DNA of 64,000 nucleotides from Proales similis (Eukaryota; Rotifera; Eurotatoria; Ploima; Proalidae). The notes beneath the pieces were generated by a model. The model was not told where the DNA came from, searched no databases, and saw only the letters and a list, made by a program, of their open reading frames with translations. The stretch's first letter is position 1, and each line of letters opens with the position of its first letter. The stretch is from positions 620,001-684,000 of the forward strand of contig JAGVRJ010000012.1 in NCBI GenBank assembly GCA_019059635.1. Reading direction: 5' to 3'. Shown piece by piece: positions 13,465 to 23,790 of this stretch. A program made the position numbers and the translations under genes.

Positions 13465-16400
13465 CTAAATAACGCCTGGTCCACGATGCCATGTTCTGCT
13501 CGAGACGAATAAACTCAATCTGGGCCAAAATACTGGGAATTCTAGCATTACCTGGTAGCCGATTGTAAACAGCAGCTTGTTGATGATCATTCTCTGATGC
13601 TTGATAATTAGGTGCGCGTCGTCTGGTTGCCGTCTCGTGTCAAAGAAATGACAAGTTTCGCTTGAGTTGGGCATTGTTGACACGAGCAGGTTAGACTGTA
13701 GGAAACCTTCAAATCGGCCTGTCTCTATTGTGTAGAAGAGCTTGTTGAGAAAGTCTGAGGAGAACGCAATTATGAGGCCCTAATCAAAATCAAAATTAGA
13801 GATTTCGTTCACCATCCGACTTGTGTTCATTAATTGCTCACGCTGGTTAATATCGACAGACTGGACAGACTCTCAAACACCTGAAGCCAAACGCCAATGC
13901 CATTTACTCGACGAGCAACCGATCGCCTAAAATATTGAAATCGGTGATGATTTGCCCAAGTGCCCGATGCTCTCAGTGATCCGAACCTGGACTCGAACAA
14001 CACTCGACGAGCATTTATGCGAATGGACAGAAGATTAAACAAAAAGGCGAATAGAGGCCCGAGGGGAAACGCAGCCACGAAGAGGGTTATGAAGCCGAAC
14101 TGAAGCGCTTTAGAAAGCCAAGTCGATTACAAAAAGCCAGAATCGCCTTTGAATAGTGAGAGACCAAGACGGGTACTCACCCAAGTACAAGTAGCTGTCC
14201 ATGAAGCCGCTGTTTTCCTGAAGCTGGAAATCATTCTCCCATTGACTTTGAGCTTGTGCCAAGCCGCTTCTGATTATATTCCTCAGGTTTTTCAGCTTGC
14301 TGGTTTACGTTTGCTAGTCTCGTTCATTTGTTCTCGTTTGGAGGGCTATTGGGATCTGCTTACGGGAAGAATATGTTCAGAATGCATTTGAGCGTTTCTT
14401 TTCCCACGAATGCCACCAGCAGGTAGAAGGCCACTTCGATGTGGCATCCGGTATGTGAACACTTGAGAGCCGTCAAAGTTGATAACCAAAATATGCAACT
14501 GAAAAGAGCAATTACAGTTTCGGAAAAGTTCATTTCTCCTATTTTTAGTTGAATCCTTAAATTCGGGTTGGATGGAGACTGCGGAGCAAGAGTTTGGATT
14601 GACGACCTACTTGTCCTTGAGGAAAGCGATGTAAATGGCGTGCGCGTAGTAGTTGGTGGCGAACATGAGAATCAGTTTGACAATTAAGCTCTTTTCGAAC
14701 TCGCTCTCGGTCCGAAACATCTCTGGTCCACATTAGAGTTATATTGAGCCTTTTGAAGGTTCAAAATTGAATTGAAATTGTGCGTACCCCATAGTGCGAG
14801 CTTACGAGCCGTTTTTGCATAGATTTTGTCAATCAGAATTATCATGCTCAAGTTTAGAATGCCGCAGGTCACATTCGAGACCAGAGACGCGAACGGTCTT
14901 TGTTGTTCGATCGGATTAGTTTGAGCACATCAGGCCGATTGTCTGACCAAGAGCAATTACCTGAGACCTTCGGTTAAGAATAGTAAATGATGTAGAGCGA
15001 TGCGGAGACACGTGATCGCCAACTGGGAGCCAATCGAAATGCCAATGAATACCAGCAGGGCGAGACTTGAGACTAGATGTCTCATACTGGATTTGTATGC
15101 AGGAAAATAGGGCTCAAGCTGTCCAGTTTGTCTGTTCCGGCGCTCTCCAGTCGCGTGCAAACAATAGTGGGGCCATGGCTTCTACATGCGCCAACACAGA
15201 TTAAAACGATTCGCTGAGATTTTGTTTATTGAGAACAACCGAAATGAGCTCTTTGGGATGAATGTTCCAGGTCAGATTTAGTTGTCTTGACTTTCGCTTC
15301 CAATAGCTGATGAGCAAAATGCCTTCAATTGGTCGAGTTGAGCGTGTCTATTGCTCAGTCCGAAGCGAAGGTTAGATCCAACTTACTCCACAGGTTGACG
15401 ATGAACGTGAAGCAGATTGTGAACACATTGTCAAACATTCGATTTACTTTGCTCGGAATGCATATATCGGCCAGATGCCATTCAGAACATTCAACGCAAA
15501 TTGGACACATTAGAACCTGTTCGGCTCGTTCGCTGCAGATCAAATCCCTTTTTTAAATAACCACTTAATGCTTCTGCCGTGTCTAACTCAATTAGACGGC
15601 TGAGAACCTCTGAGTCCGATGCCACGGATCCAAGTGGCCCGCAAAGAAGAATAATGTGCCCAAAATAGCCACTGGAAACAGCCAAGTAGTATAGAAACCT
15701 TTGAAAGACAAACAAGCAGTGACGATGAGCCAACGCTGCTCTAGCCAAGCGTCAAAGCGTCAGGACTTTACCAAGCCAGGAGAAGAAGAACGCCGTGTCT
15801 GAGCCAAAGTACTGCTCGATGGCTTCAATCGGTTGAAATCGCCATATACACTTCCAGGAAGCCCAGTTTTCGTACAAATATTGCCGATCGACCACGCCCG
15901 ACACCGATCTTGTTGAATGGCGATGCCCGAGTTTGATTGTGCCCTTTTTCAATTCAAACTGCGTGTGAAGGAATGGCAAGACGAGAGGTGATGCACAAAC
16001 TTGGTGAAGAGGAAATGCGTCGGTGAATACGCCGTTGTTCAGCAAATTGACCAAACGGTATTTTTTCACTCGACTCTGTGCTCCCATTTTGGTCATGAGT
16101 CGGCGCAATGGTCCCTCTTTCTCGAGCTCAAACACAACCGAATTGAGCAGATCGCTTATACAAGCGATTCTCTGGGCAGAACTGAGCTGAATGCGATCCG
16201 AATCCTGTTCACTTGTCTTTTGATGACGCAGAATTGACCAAGCGGCTTTGCTACTCGTCTGAACCGAATAAAAGAGCTTTGTCTCAATCTCAGGCCAAAT
16301 TGATTGCCTCTTGTTCTTACGTTTATTCCTTCTTGTTGCCGCTTTTCTGCTAGTTTAAGGGCGCCGTCAGACAAATGCAGAAGGAAGAATAAAATCTCCA

Positions 16401-16733
16401 TCTCCTTGGTGGCCACCACTTGCTTGTAAAATTGAGAAGGTCTTGAACTCGGTACCGACTGTCATTGCCAGTTCTCGCATCGTCTCTCACCTGTTTGATC
16501 TGAATTTTGTGCTCGTCAACCAAAATCTTCAAGAATTTCTCGCGAAGCTTTCGCCTCTCGCTGCTGACCGCCTCCGTCTTTTTGGCCGCGTGAGCGTAAA
16601 CTAAAACAAAGTCTTGGCAAGCTGCAGTGTCTTTATTCGCAATTATGCCATTCAATTTTCATTTAATACCGATCTGGGTGCTGCCTCCGTCGAAAAGAAA
16701 CTCAACCTCTTCATCGATCGACCCTTCATTCAT
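13465..16733 (-). CDS. Anoctamin (TMEM16) family membrane protein
   Basis: TMEM16 proteins are ten-helix membrane proteins acting as calcium-activated chloride channels or lipid scramblases. Family landmarks in order: an N-terminal ACQDFVLVYAHAAKK with KLREKFLKILVDEHKI (dimerisation domain), LVNLLNNGVFTDAFPLH, LYENWASWKCIWRFQPIEAI, QYFGSDTAFFFSWLGK (first helix), hydrophobic helices in the 14.9-15.7 kb region, AAFPLGPLFAFLFNLLSIRINA (the conserved loop before the last helices), and LIIAFSSDFLNKLFY. Exon 1 is inferred at 16670-16733 (MNEGSIDEEVEFLF) and exon 2 at 16491-16621; about ten more short exons follow, whose borders I did not fix. The C-terminus after the last helix is short. I cannot say which paralogue it is, or whether it is a channel or scramblase. 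It shares a 476-bp divergent promoter region with NSRP1. Confidence 0.85.
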
Positions 16734-17209
16734 TTCGTTCTCTATTCCGCTCTCTGTCTTCTCTGCGCTCTTTTCGGTCCAAATTCGATTTAATGTTTTG
16801 GTTTCTAATTTAATTTTGAAAATTCACACCCATTTATATCCAGACCAGCTTTTCAGCCCATTCGACCGCTATTCAAGCGAGGATAGACATGATTTCGATT
16901 GTCTGTTCTTAGAATCTCCATCTAATTACAGCTTCTGTTGTTATCCCACTATTCGAACTGTTTTTGGTACTTTTTGACCATTTTTTCCGTTCACTAACCT
17001 GAACACTAAAGTATAAGCTACCGGAAAAATTTTTGATTAATTTTGACTCCTTTTTGTAGAGTCGGGCTTGAAGCACAGATGGGCGCAGACTGAAAAGAAC
17101 ACCTCGTCACTGAGACAAATGTGCTGCGCCATGCACTTATGCGAATGGAAATTATGTGAACGATGGCCAAGACGGGTTGATGGCAATCTGAGACCTGCTC
17201 AACAGAGAG
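16734..17209. promoter_or_regulatory. divergent intergenic region anoctamin / NSRP1
   Basis: 476 bp between two start codons on opposite strands, AT-rich, with no exon I can support. It must hold the 5' UTRs and promoters of both genes. The open frame at 16627-16977 is low-complexity and overlaps anoctamin exon 1, so I do not call it a gene. Confidence 0.5.
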
Positions 17210-18415
17210 ATGGATTCGGGAGAGGAGAAGAAAGCTGCCTCGGGTCCGGTCTACATCAATCCGAACAAAAGGTTGCCTTTTACTCTTTACACAGCAATTT
17301 TCGCCTCTTGGGCTAAAACGTTTTCATTCAACAGATACGGTCTAATTCTGCAGACGAACAAAAGTGCGAGCGGCGCTGCTAATTCAATAAAGAAAGCATT
17401 ACCAAAGAAGCCGGTGGCCAAACCGTGCATATTCGACGACGAAGACGATGACGACGACGATGATGCTAACGGCGCAGATTCAAAAGCGGCAGCCGCGCAA
17501 AGACGACCTCCGGTCAATACGAGCTCAAGTCACATGATGAAGAAAACTCAAATCGAAATCGAGAAGGCAATCAGCGAGGACCCAAATGTTTTCGAGTACG
17601 ACTCAATCTACGATAACGTCGAGGCCGAGAAGGCCAAGAAAGACCCCAAGCTGAAAAGCCAAAACGAGTCAAAAGAGCCCAAATACATTGCGGGCCTGAT
17701 GAAGGCTGCGGCAAGACGCAAGCTCGACCTTGAGAAATGGCAGGACAGGAAAATCCAGAAAGAACGAGAAACAGAAGGAGAACTGTGGGGCGACAAAGAA
17801 GCGTTCGTGACCAGCGCCTATCGCAAGCGAATGGAAGAGCGCGAGAAGATCGAGGAAGAGGAGCGAAAGCAGGAAGAGTACGAAAAGCTGCTCGACGTGA
17901 GGAAGCAACACGACCTCAGCGGGTTTTACACTTCACTGCTCAAATTGAAAACCGGCGAGATGGTCATCGAAGAGGAGAGCGAGAAAGAGAAGCGTCTAAT
18001 GGCCGAAGCGGAAGCCAAGTTCAAAAGCTCCCAGTCTGCGCAGCAAAAGAAATTCCGCACCAAAACCGACGACCAAGGAGACGAAGATGAAGACGACCAA
18101 GAACAGCAAGGAGACAACGAGCCTGAACAAGCAGAAACAAATGAATGCGATCAGAATCAGGAAGAAGAGACCAAAGCGCACCCGAACGATTCGACCGAAC
18201 CAGAAAGCAAAAAACCCAAACTGGAAAGCGCGGCGGACGAGACCGAAGACAAAGAAAACGTGCCGGAGCTGAGCAAAGAAGAAAAGAAACGCCTGTGGCT
18301 GGAGAATCTGTTCAAGAAGCGAACAGTCGGTGAGAAATTCAACCAAGAACTGGGCGAGTATCTGAAGAGAAGAAACGAAACGCTCTCGTTCAAGTCCTAT
18401 ATCGAGCGAGAGTGA
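17210..18415 (+). CDS. nsrp1: Nuclear speckle splicing regulatory protein 1 homologue
   Basis: NSRP1 (CCDC55) is a nuclear speckle protein that modulates alternative splice-site choice. The hallmark is the core from PNVFEYDSIYDNVEAEKAKK through PKYIAGLMKAAARRKLDLE, then GELWGDKEAFVTSAYRKRM and LSGFYTSLLKLKTGEMVIEE, all visible in order. An acidic run precedes it, and a charged Glu/Lys/Gln-rich tail follows, ending FKSYIERE. An intron 17272-17334 (63 bp) joins PNKR to YGLILQTNKS, the usual N-terminal motif. That intron has no stop and is a multiple of three, so a retained form would add 21 residues. Poly(A) signal 18453-18458. SYF2 follows 168 bp later on the same strand. Confidence 0.92.
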   Translation: MDSGEEKKAASGPVYINPNKRLPFTLYTAIFASWAKTFSFNRYGLILQTNKSASGAANSIKKALPKKPVAKPCIFDDEDDDDDDDANGADSKAAAAQRRPPVNTSSSHMMKKTQIEIEKAISEDPNVFEYDSIYDNVEAEKAKKDPKLKSQNESKEPKYIAGLMKAAARRKLDLEKWQDRKIQKERETEGELWGDKEAFVTSAYRKRMEEREKIEEEERKQEEYEKLLDVRKQHDLSGFYTSLLKLKTGEMVIEEESEKEKRLMAEAEAKFKSSQSAQQKKFRTKTDDQGDEDEDDQEQQGDNEPEQAETNECDQNQEEETKAHPNDSTEPESKKPKLESAADETEDKENVPELSKEEKKRLWLENLFKKRTVGEKFNQELGEYLKRRNETLSFKSYIERE

Positions 18416-18583
18416 ACGAGCTCACATCTGAATGAAATGAAGAATCTTTGTGAATAAACAACCTTTGAGCAGCTCAACACAGTCAGAGATCAGCTGTCAG
18501 AGTCGAGCACGTGAAAATGCTCACTTGGCTCTTGAATTTGTTAGTTTTGGTGTTTGAAACAATTTTTGCATTTCAAATTTAGA

Positions 18584-19407
18584 ATGGGCGACACAGAGGC
18601 CAAGACGAGTAGAAATGCGGATGTCGACGCAAAGAAACAAGAACGCTTGAAGAAGCTTCAACAACTGCGACTCAGACAAGTAAGCGTCCGAGCCTGGAAG
18701 CTGATTGGCTTCAATTTACTTTACGTTGTAATAGAACGAGGCTCGAAAACTCAACCATCGCGAGGTGGTCGAAGAAGACAGAAGGAAAAAGCTGCCGGCC
18801 AACTGGGAAAAGCAAAAAGAGAGACTTGCGCTCGAAGAGGAGAAGGAGCAAAAGCGAAAAGAGATCGAGGAGAGTGGCGAGTCTTACGAGCGCGTCCAGG
18901 CGCTCGATTGGACCGCCGAGGATTGCGAGCAGTGGGAGAGAAAGCGATTGAAGAAACACAATCCAGATCCTGGCTTCGCCGACTTCGAACAGGCAACCCA
19001 CCGACAATACGAACGGCTCACTCGACAAATTCAGCCCGACATGGAGAACTATGAAAAAGAGCGTCAAATGCTTGGCGATGAAGAGTTCTACGCCACCACC
19101 AAAACTCTAAACTATGGCAGCCACAAACCGTCAAGAGCTGCGATTGATCGCATGACCAACGATTTGGAAAAGCAGTAAGCACAACTTTATGTCCAAATGT
19201 CGATTCAGACAAAGCACTCTAACCTAACCTTTTGACCGTTGCAGAATCGAGAAGAGAAAGGGATACAGCCGTGCTCGTTCAGAAAAGAATGTGGACATCG
19301 ATTTCATCAACGACAAGAACATGAGGTTCAATCGCAAAATCGAGCGCTTCTTCGGCAAATACACCACCGAGATCAAGCAGAATCTTGAAAGAGGCACTGC
19401 CGTCTAA
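18584..19407 (+). CDS. syf2: SYF2 pre-mRNA-splicing factor
   Basis: SYF2 is a coiled-coil component of the Prp19/NTC complex of the active spliceosome. Three exons: 18584-18679, 18735-19174, 19245-19407. Landmarks: [59 protein letters not shown], the [20 protein letters not shown] segment, and [19 protein letters not shown] near the C-terminus. Length (about 232 residues) fits the family. The ATG sits one base after a TTTCAAATTTAG that looks like a splice acceptor, and the NSRP1 poly(A) signal is about 125 bp upstream. This leaves room for a 5' UTR intron or trans-splicing of an operon-like pair. Poly(A) signal 19442-19447. Confidence 0.95.
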
Positions 19408-19615
19408 TTATGCTTGTTGTAAATCAATCGTTTTTCTGTTCAATAAACTAGAGCTTCAACTGCCTCTTGTCGAGTCTTTTTGCTTTTTTTGGCGACCCAA
19501 CCGCTCTTGTGACTAAAACCCAAAGTGTTTCCCCAATCACGTTCAGCTTAAGGTAAAGTTTGGCAATTTATTTCGACTCAAATTGCGTCTGAACAACAGG
19601 ACAACTTGATGGAGC

Positions 19616-20371
19616 TTAGTCGGATTTGATGTCTCCGGGGAAGTCGAGTTGGTCTTCGCTCAAAGTGTATTTGTGCGTCTCAATGACTCCACTGTCGAGA
19701 ACCTCGACCAGTTTCTTGGGCACGGACGATCCCTTGAAGGTCTCGAGCTCGCCAATTTCACGCACCAAGTCCATGCCGGAAATGACGCGGCCGAATACCA
19801 CGTGATGGCCATCCAGCCATCGAGCCGGAACCAAGGTGATGAAGAACTGGGAGCCGTTGGTGTCCTTGCCGTAGTTGGCCATTGACACCCAGCCGGCCGA
19901 TCGATGGCTCAGTTTGAAGTTCTCATCAATGAATCGGTCGCCGTAGATGCTCTTGCTGCCAGTTCCGTCTCCGTTCAAAAAGTCGCCTCCCTGAATGACG
20001 AAATCGCGAACGATACGGTGAATAGGCGAGCCTCGGTAGCTCATCTTTTTCTAAAATTCATCCAAACATGTGAACGGCGAGGGTAGAGAGGCCGAGCGTT
20101 GATCTAAACTTACGTTGTCTCTCTTGAAGCCCTTGGCCAACTGGGCAAAGTTGGTGGCGGTCATTGGGCAAATGTCGCCGAACAAACCGATCACAATTCG
20201 GCCAGTTCGATACGGGGCGGCATCCTTGTTGTCCTTGATACCAACATCCAAGAACACTTCTTGAGTGATCGTATATCTGATCGGCTCCTCTTCTTCGGAC
20301 TCGAATTCTTGTGCTCGAACGTGAGCGATGCCCAGGGCGATCACAAACAATGAGATAAAGAAAAAGTTCAT
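19616..20371 (-). CDS. ppib: Secreted cyclophilin (peptidyl-prolyl isomerase B type)
   Basis: ER-lumen peptidyl-prolyl cis-trans isomerase. Exon 1 (20114-20371) gives a signal peptide ([20 protein letters not shown]), a short acidic spacer and the first strands ([30 protein letters not shown]). Exon 2 (19616-20050) carries the catalytic core: FHRIV-type [23 protein letters not shown], and [12 protein letters not shown]; the catalytic Arg, Phe, Gln, Trp and His positions are all kept. The intron is 63 bp. The C-terminus ends in SD without KDEL, so ER retention would need another signal. Poly(A) signal on this strand at 19567-19572. SYF2 converges from the left with no apparent overlap. Confidence 0.95.
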
Positions 20372-20774
20372 TTTTTAAGTTTACTCTAGAGTTGATAATT
20401 CGGTTTTAATAATCGAATGAGAACTTGCGAGTAGAAGCGCGTCTTTAAATAGGCAATTCGATGCCGAAATGTTTACGTGTACTTTGTTAAAATTCATTTT
20501 CTTTCAAATTCAAAAGGCGACACATGAAACGAGCCATTTAGAGCTCGGACAGCATCTGGCAGCTCGAGTGCCTACTCAAACTAGCTGATCTCGATCATCG
20601 AGCTCTACGTGTTCGATTTTCATTCGCTTCAAGAGAGCATCAATTCGAAAAATATGACGCATCCGATCTCTTTTCTTCATTCATTCCGGCCTTCTTTATT
20701 CTTTTGCTTTTTATTCTTCCAGCAGAGAGATCTCGACACAGAAAATTAGTTTACAGAGCATTGACGAGAAAGCG
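20372..20774. other. intergenic between cyclophilin and an orphan gene
   Basis: Holds the cyclophilin promoter (to the left) and the 3' UTR of the minus-strand orphan, with TTTATT (AATAAA on the minus strand) near 20695. No gene is seen. Confidence 0.45.
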
Positions 20775-21680
20775 TTAGAAATACATAACTGACGCAGGCT
20801 GTCGCCTTCTTCGAATAACTTCGTAGTTGGTTTCAACTACCCGGGGACGGGGCGACTCATAGACCACATTGTAAATGGCAGGTGCAGGCTGCGGCTTGGC
20901 GTAGACTACTGTCGGTTGGACGTGTTGCGGATGCTGAATATAGTGCGTCACTTGATGGGGATGAGAAGCATGATGAGCATAGTCCATTACTGGAACGTAC
21001 TCAATTTCAGGGGATTGTCTTTCGATCGGCTCAGTCAAAAAATATTGCTGCCCTTCAAGCCGAACAGGCTTGCGCAAGCCCACCAAGTTGGAGTGAGTTG
21101 GTTTCCGAGCTTGAGATTGAACAACACCCAGAGGCCGGACGGTGCTCACATTTTGCGACGTATACAAGCGTTCTTCTGACTTGAATCTGTCGTCGTGATC
21201 GAATCGAACAGGCGGACGAAAACGCAAAGGAAAACTCTCATCGTCGTTCTCTAAGTCAATGCTTTGAACCGAAGGTGATTGGTCTAATTGCGTGCGGTTG
21301 TCTGTAAAGAATCGTTGAATAGCAGTTGGCAAACTAGCTTTGGGTGGTGAGGGCTGTGAGGCGTACTGGCCATAATCCTGATTATAGCGACTTGGCGGGC
21401 TTTCTCGTTTCTTTTTTGTCATTCGATTTAAAACGGCGGGTACAGGAGGACTGGCCTCCGCCGTCGGCGATCGGGAATAGTAAGTGTCATTAAGCTGAGG
21501 TGAACTTTCAGAATCTCGATCCAATCCAGGCAGCTGAAATTGAACATTTCGACTCTGTGCTCTGGGATTGGTCTCTTTTCGGAACGCTGAAGTGTGCGGT
21601 GTAGACTGGCGCCTGTGGAGTAATTGTGGTGATCGAATTACCTGCACGCGATCATTTACGCCGTAACGCCGGGCATACAT
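20775..21680 (-). CDS. Single-exon orphan, Pro/Gln/Tyr/His-rich protein (301 aa)
   Basis: An uninterrupted 301-codon frame starting MYARRYGVNDRVQV and ending RRRRQPASVMYF. It is rich in Pro, Gln, Ser, Arg and, near the end, His and Tyr (YAHHASHPHQVTHYIQH). No signal peptide, membrane segment or known domain is seen, and it looks intrinsically disordered. It is followed by a minus-strand poly(A) signal near 20695, and its neighbour at 21884 is in the same direction, which favours a real gene. The composition resembles the single-exon ORF at 29805-30545, but I cannot show homology. Function unknown. Confidence 0.6.
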   Translation of the reverse strand: MYARRYGVNDRVQVIRSPQLLHRRQSTPHTSAFRKETNPRAQSRNVQFQLPGLDRDSESSPQLNDTYYSRSPTAEASPPVPAVLNRMTKKKRESPPSRYNQDYGQYASQPSPPKASLPTAIQRFFTDNRTQLDQSPSVQSIDLENDDESFPLRFRPPVRFDHDDRFKSEERLYTSQNVSTVRPLGVVQSQARKPTHSNLVGLRKPVRLEGQQYFLTEPIERQSPEIEYVPVMDYAHHASHPHQVTHYIQHPQHVQPTVVYAKPQPAPAIYNVVYESPRPRVVETNYEVIRRRRQPASVMYF

Positions 21681-21883
21681 GATTTGACTTTCTAAAATTC
21701 CATTTCCGATATTTTCTTCTCTTCTCTCGGTTTAAGCGGGGGATCGGGTTGAGCTCGCATGTTAAACCGTTAAAATTCAGAAAAGTAGACCAGAGAAATC
21801 ACCTCCGGCCATGAACGGTCTCGATCTAAAAAGCTGCAAAGTGCTCAATGCTTCTTTATTCAACCGGATTAAATAGCTGGTTT

Positions 21884-22609
21884 TTAATAAACGATTATTG
21901 GTTGAGGTCCATTAGCAGGTACAGCAGCCCTGACAACTGCAGTTCGCGGTGCCGCAGTCTGAGTGACTACAACCGGTGCCATAGGTGGTGTTGCTTGTTG
22001 CTGGCCTGAGTCAATTGAGTAGAGGCCGGTGATCTTGGCGCTTTGACTGGATGGCTCGCTTCTGTCTTCCGGATTGTCTGGAGTCGGCAGCCAGCCCACT
22101 TCACGCGCATGCTGCACCCAAAAGCAAAGAAGCAAGATACAGGCCGAAGTGAGCACTGTGCTGCTTAGAACAACCCCAAAGAACTTGAGGGCCTCGTAAT
22201 CGCTACCTGTTGACAAAGAGTAAATCTCAAATTGAAATCAAGACCAAGAACCAGGCGGGATTACTTTGCCTTCCGAATACTGTGGTGGAGAGGGAGACGC
22301 TGAATATAATCAGCGCAGCAATCGAGAGTGCGATCAGCAGAATGAAAATGATGTAAATTATCCAGGATGCCAAGAGGCCCATGTCGAACGGCCCGCGCCT
22401 GTCTATGGGCGAGTCAAACTGGGGCTAAACAGTCAGAATAGTCACAATTTGATAAAAATAGCCTTGAATTATTTCAAAAGAAGATCACTGACCAGAGTGG
22501 CCCAGGCGCCCGAGTCAAGCGCTACACTTGTCGTGTTGGGCATTTTAGCTGATCTCTTGGGCTGGCTACCACCCGGACTTTCAGGAATGGTTCGGTAATT
22601 GCTCGCCAT
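21884..22609 (-). CDS. Orphan two-helix membrane protein
   Basis: Three exons: 22493-22609 (MASNYRTIPESPGGSQPK...), 22265-22424 and 21884-22206. Phases agree throughout. Exon 2 encodes a long hydrophobic helix (WIIYIIFILLIALSIAALII); exon 3 begins with a second one (GVVLSSTVLTSACILLLCFW) followed by HAREVGWLPTPDNPED and a Pro/Ala/Val/Gln-rich tail ending PQPIIVY. Both ends are therefore likely cytoplasmic with a short extracellular loop (inferred). Poly(A) signal on this strand near 21852. I do not recognise the family. Confidence 0.65.
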
Positions 22610-23790
22610 GTTTTTTTTCTTCGTTTCTATGCCTTTCTTTTTCTCAGTCCACAGTCTTATGAGCGATATGCGCACATTCTTGTCGCATTTTTATTTAACT
22701 TGGCTGGTCTTAGTTTACGGCAACCGGCTTCAGGTTAATCAAATTGAATTTTTCGGGAGAAAAGTGTAAACATTGCGGCGTAGAGGCTTCATGTTTACTG
22801 TTTAAAAAGTCTGTCAGTACTTGAGAAAATAGCTCCGGCACGAATTCAAGAGCTTCAATGCCAAATTCGTTTACGAATTAAAAGCACCTAAACTCTTTAG
22901 CTCTTGAGTTTGTTCTTGTTCTCCGACCCACAGAGCGGACTCGTTCACGATAGAGCTGATCTGAACGCGCTGCTTGGTTCGCATTGAAACTCTGCTGCAA
23001 AGAATCCTCTAGTAGCTTATCTAGCCTGAACCTCCCACATCCTTCAAAGTTCTCTCACGATCGTAATCGTAAAGGCCAAAGTTCATTTAGAGCCGAACTC
23101 TGATAAGCAACAAGAAATAAGTCGATTTGCCTGCTTGCGCGTGAGCACCAATGATTTCAAAGGGCATTTGAGTGCCATGAACGGGTTTTTTAGAAAGTTC
23201 GAGCGAGGACAAAAGTGTCAACTGCGTTTATTCTCGAATCGCTCGCCTCTGATTAGTGGTCAGGACGTCTCTTCAAAAGCAGAGAAACGGACCAAAATAG
23301 AAGGAGGGAAGACAGGCAGAGAGAAGTGTTTTCACGTGAACTATAAACTGTGAGCAAACCTATAGGCTGCTTAATGCAGAAATAAATGAGCCTGAACGAT
23401 TATGAATTCTTTGTAGAGGCGAGCGCGAGGTCTTTCTCTCTCTCTCTCTCTTTTGCTCTCATTCTTGGTTGCTGACTAGCTACTGACTTACTAGTAAGCT
23501 AGTTTAAAACAAGTCAAACCTACGCATTGGCCAGACTTTATTTATAGTAAAACCGAGGTTTGAGTACACGGCGAGTTTCATGCTTGATTTGTTCTCAACT
23601 CAACCTACATTCTGTTTTTGTTTGGCCACCATGATCGCTCTATTCGGTGAAAGCTGGCACAATCAGCTGATTGAGCTGCTCATTCTCATGCCGATCGAGT
23701 GATGAATAAAGCTCTGCAGCTCGTCGGTCTATTAGCTGCCGTGTTCATCTGAATGCCTTCCTTCGAAAGCTTAAATTTAATTTGCTACAG
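22610..23790. other. intergenic, no gene seen
   Basis: About 1.2 kb between divergent genes. There is a CT microsatellite at 23431-23460. The ORF at 23135-23353 is short, basic and without a family resemblance. Promoters for the two-helix protein and the CABIT-like gene should lie here. A TTTGCTACAG directly before the ATG at 23791 could be the end of a 5' UTR intron. Confidence 0.45.

Noticed and set aside
13465-13683. 19-bp intron (GTAATG...CAG) inside the last anoctamin exon
   Set aside because: Too short to be spliced; read through, the frame continues a hydrophobic last helix and ends at a TAG.
17996-18346. Minus-strand Phe/Leu-rich ORFs over NSRP1
   Set aside because: Antisense of the Glu/Lys-rich NSRP1 tail; apparent membrane helices are an artefact of GAA/GAG codons read in reverse.
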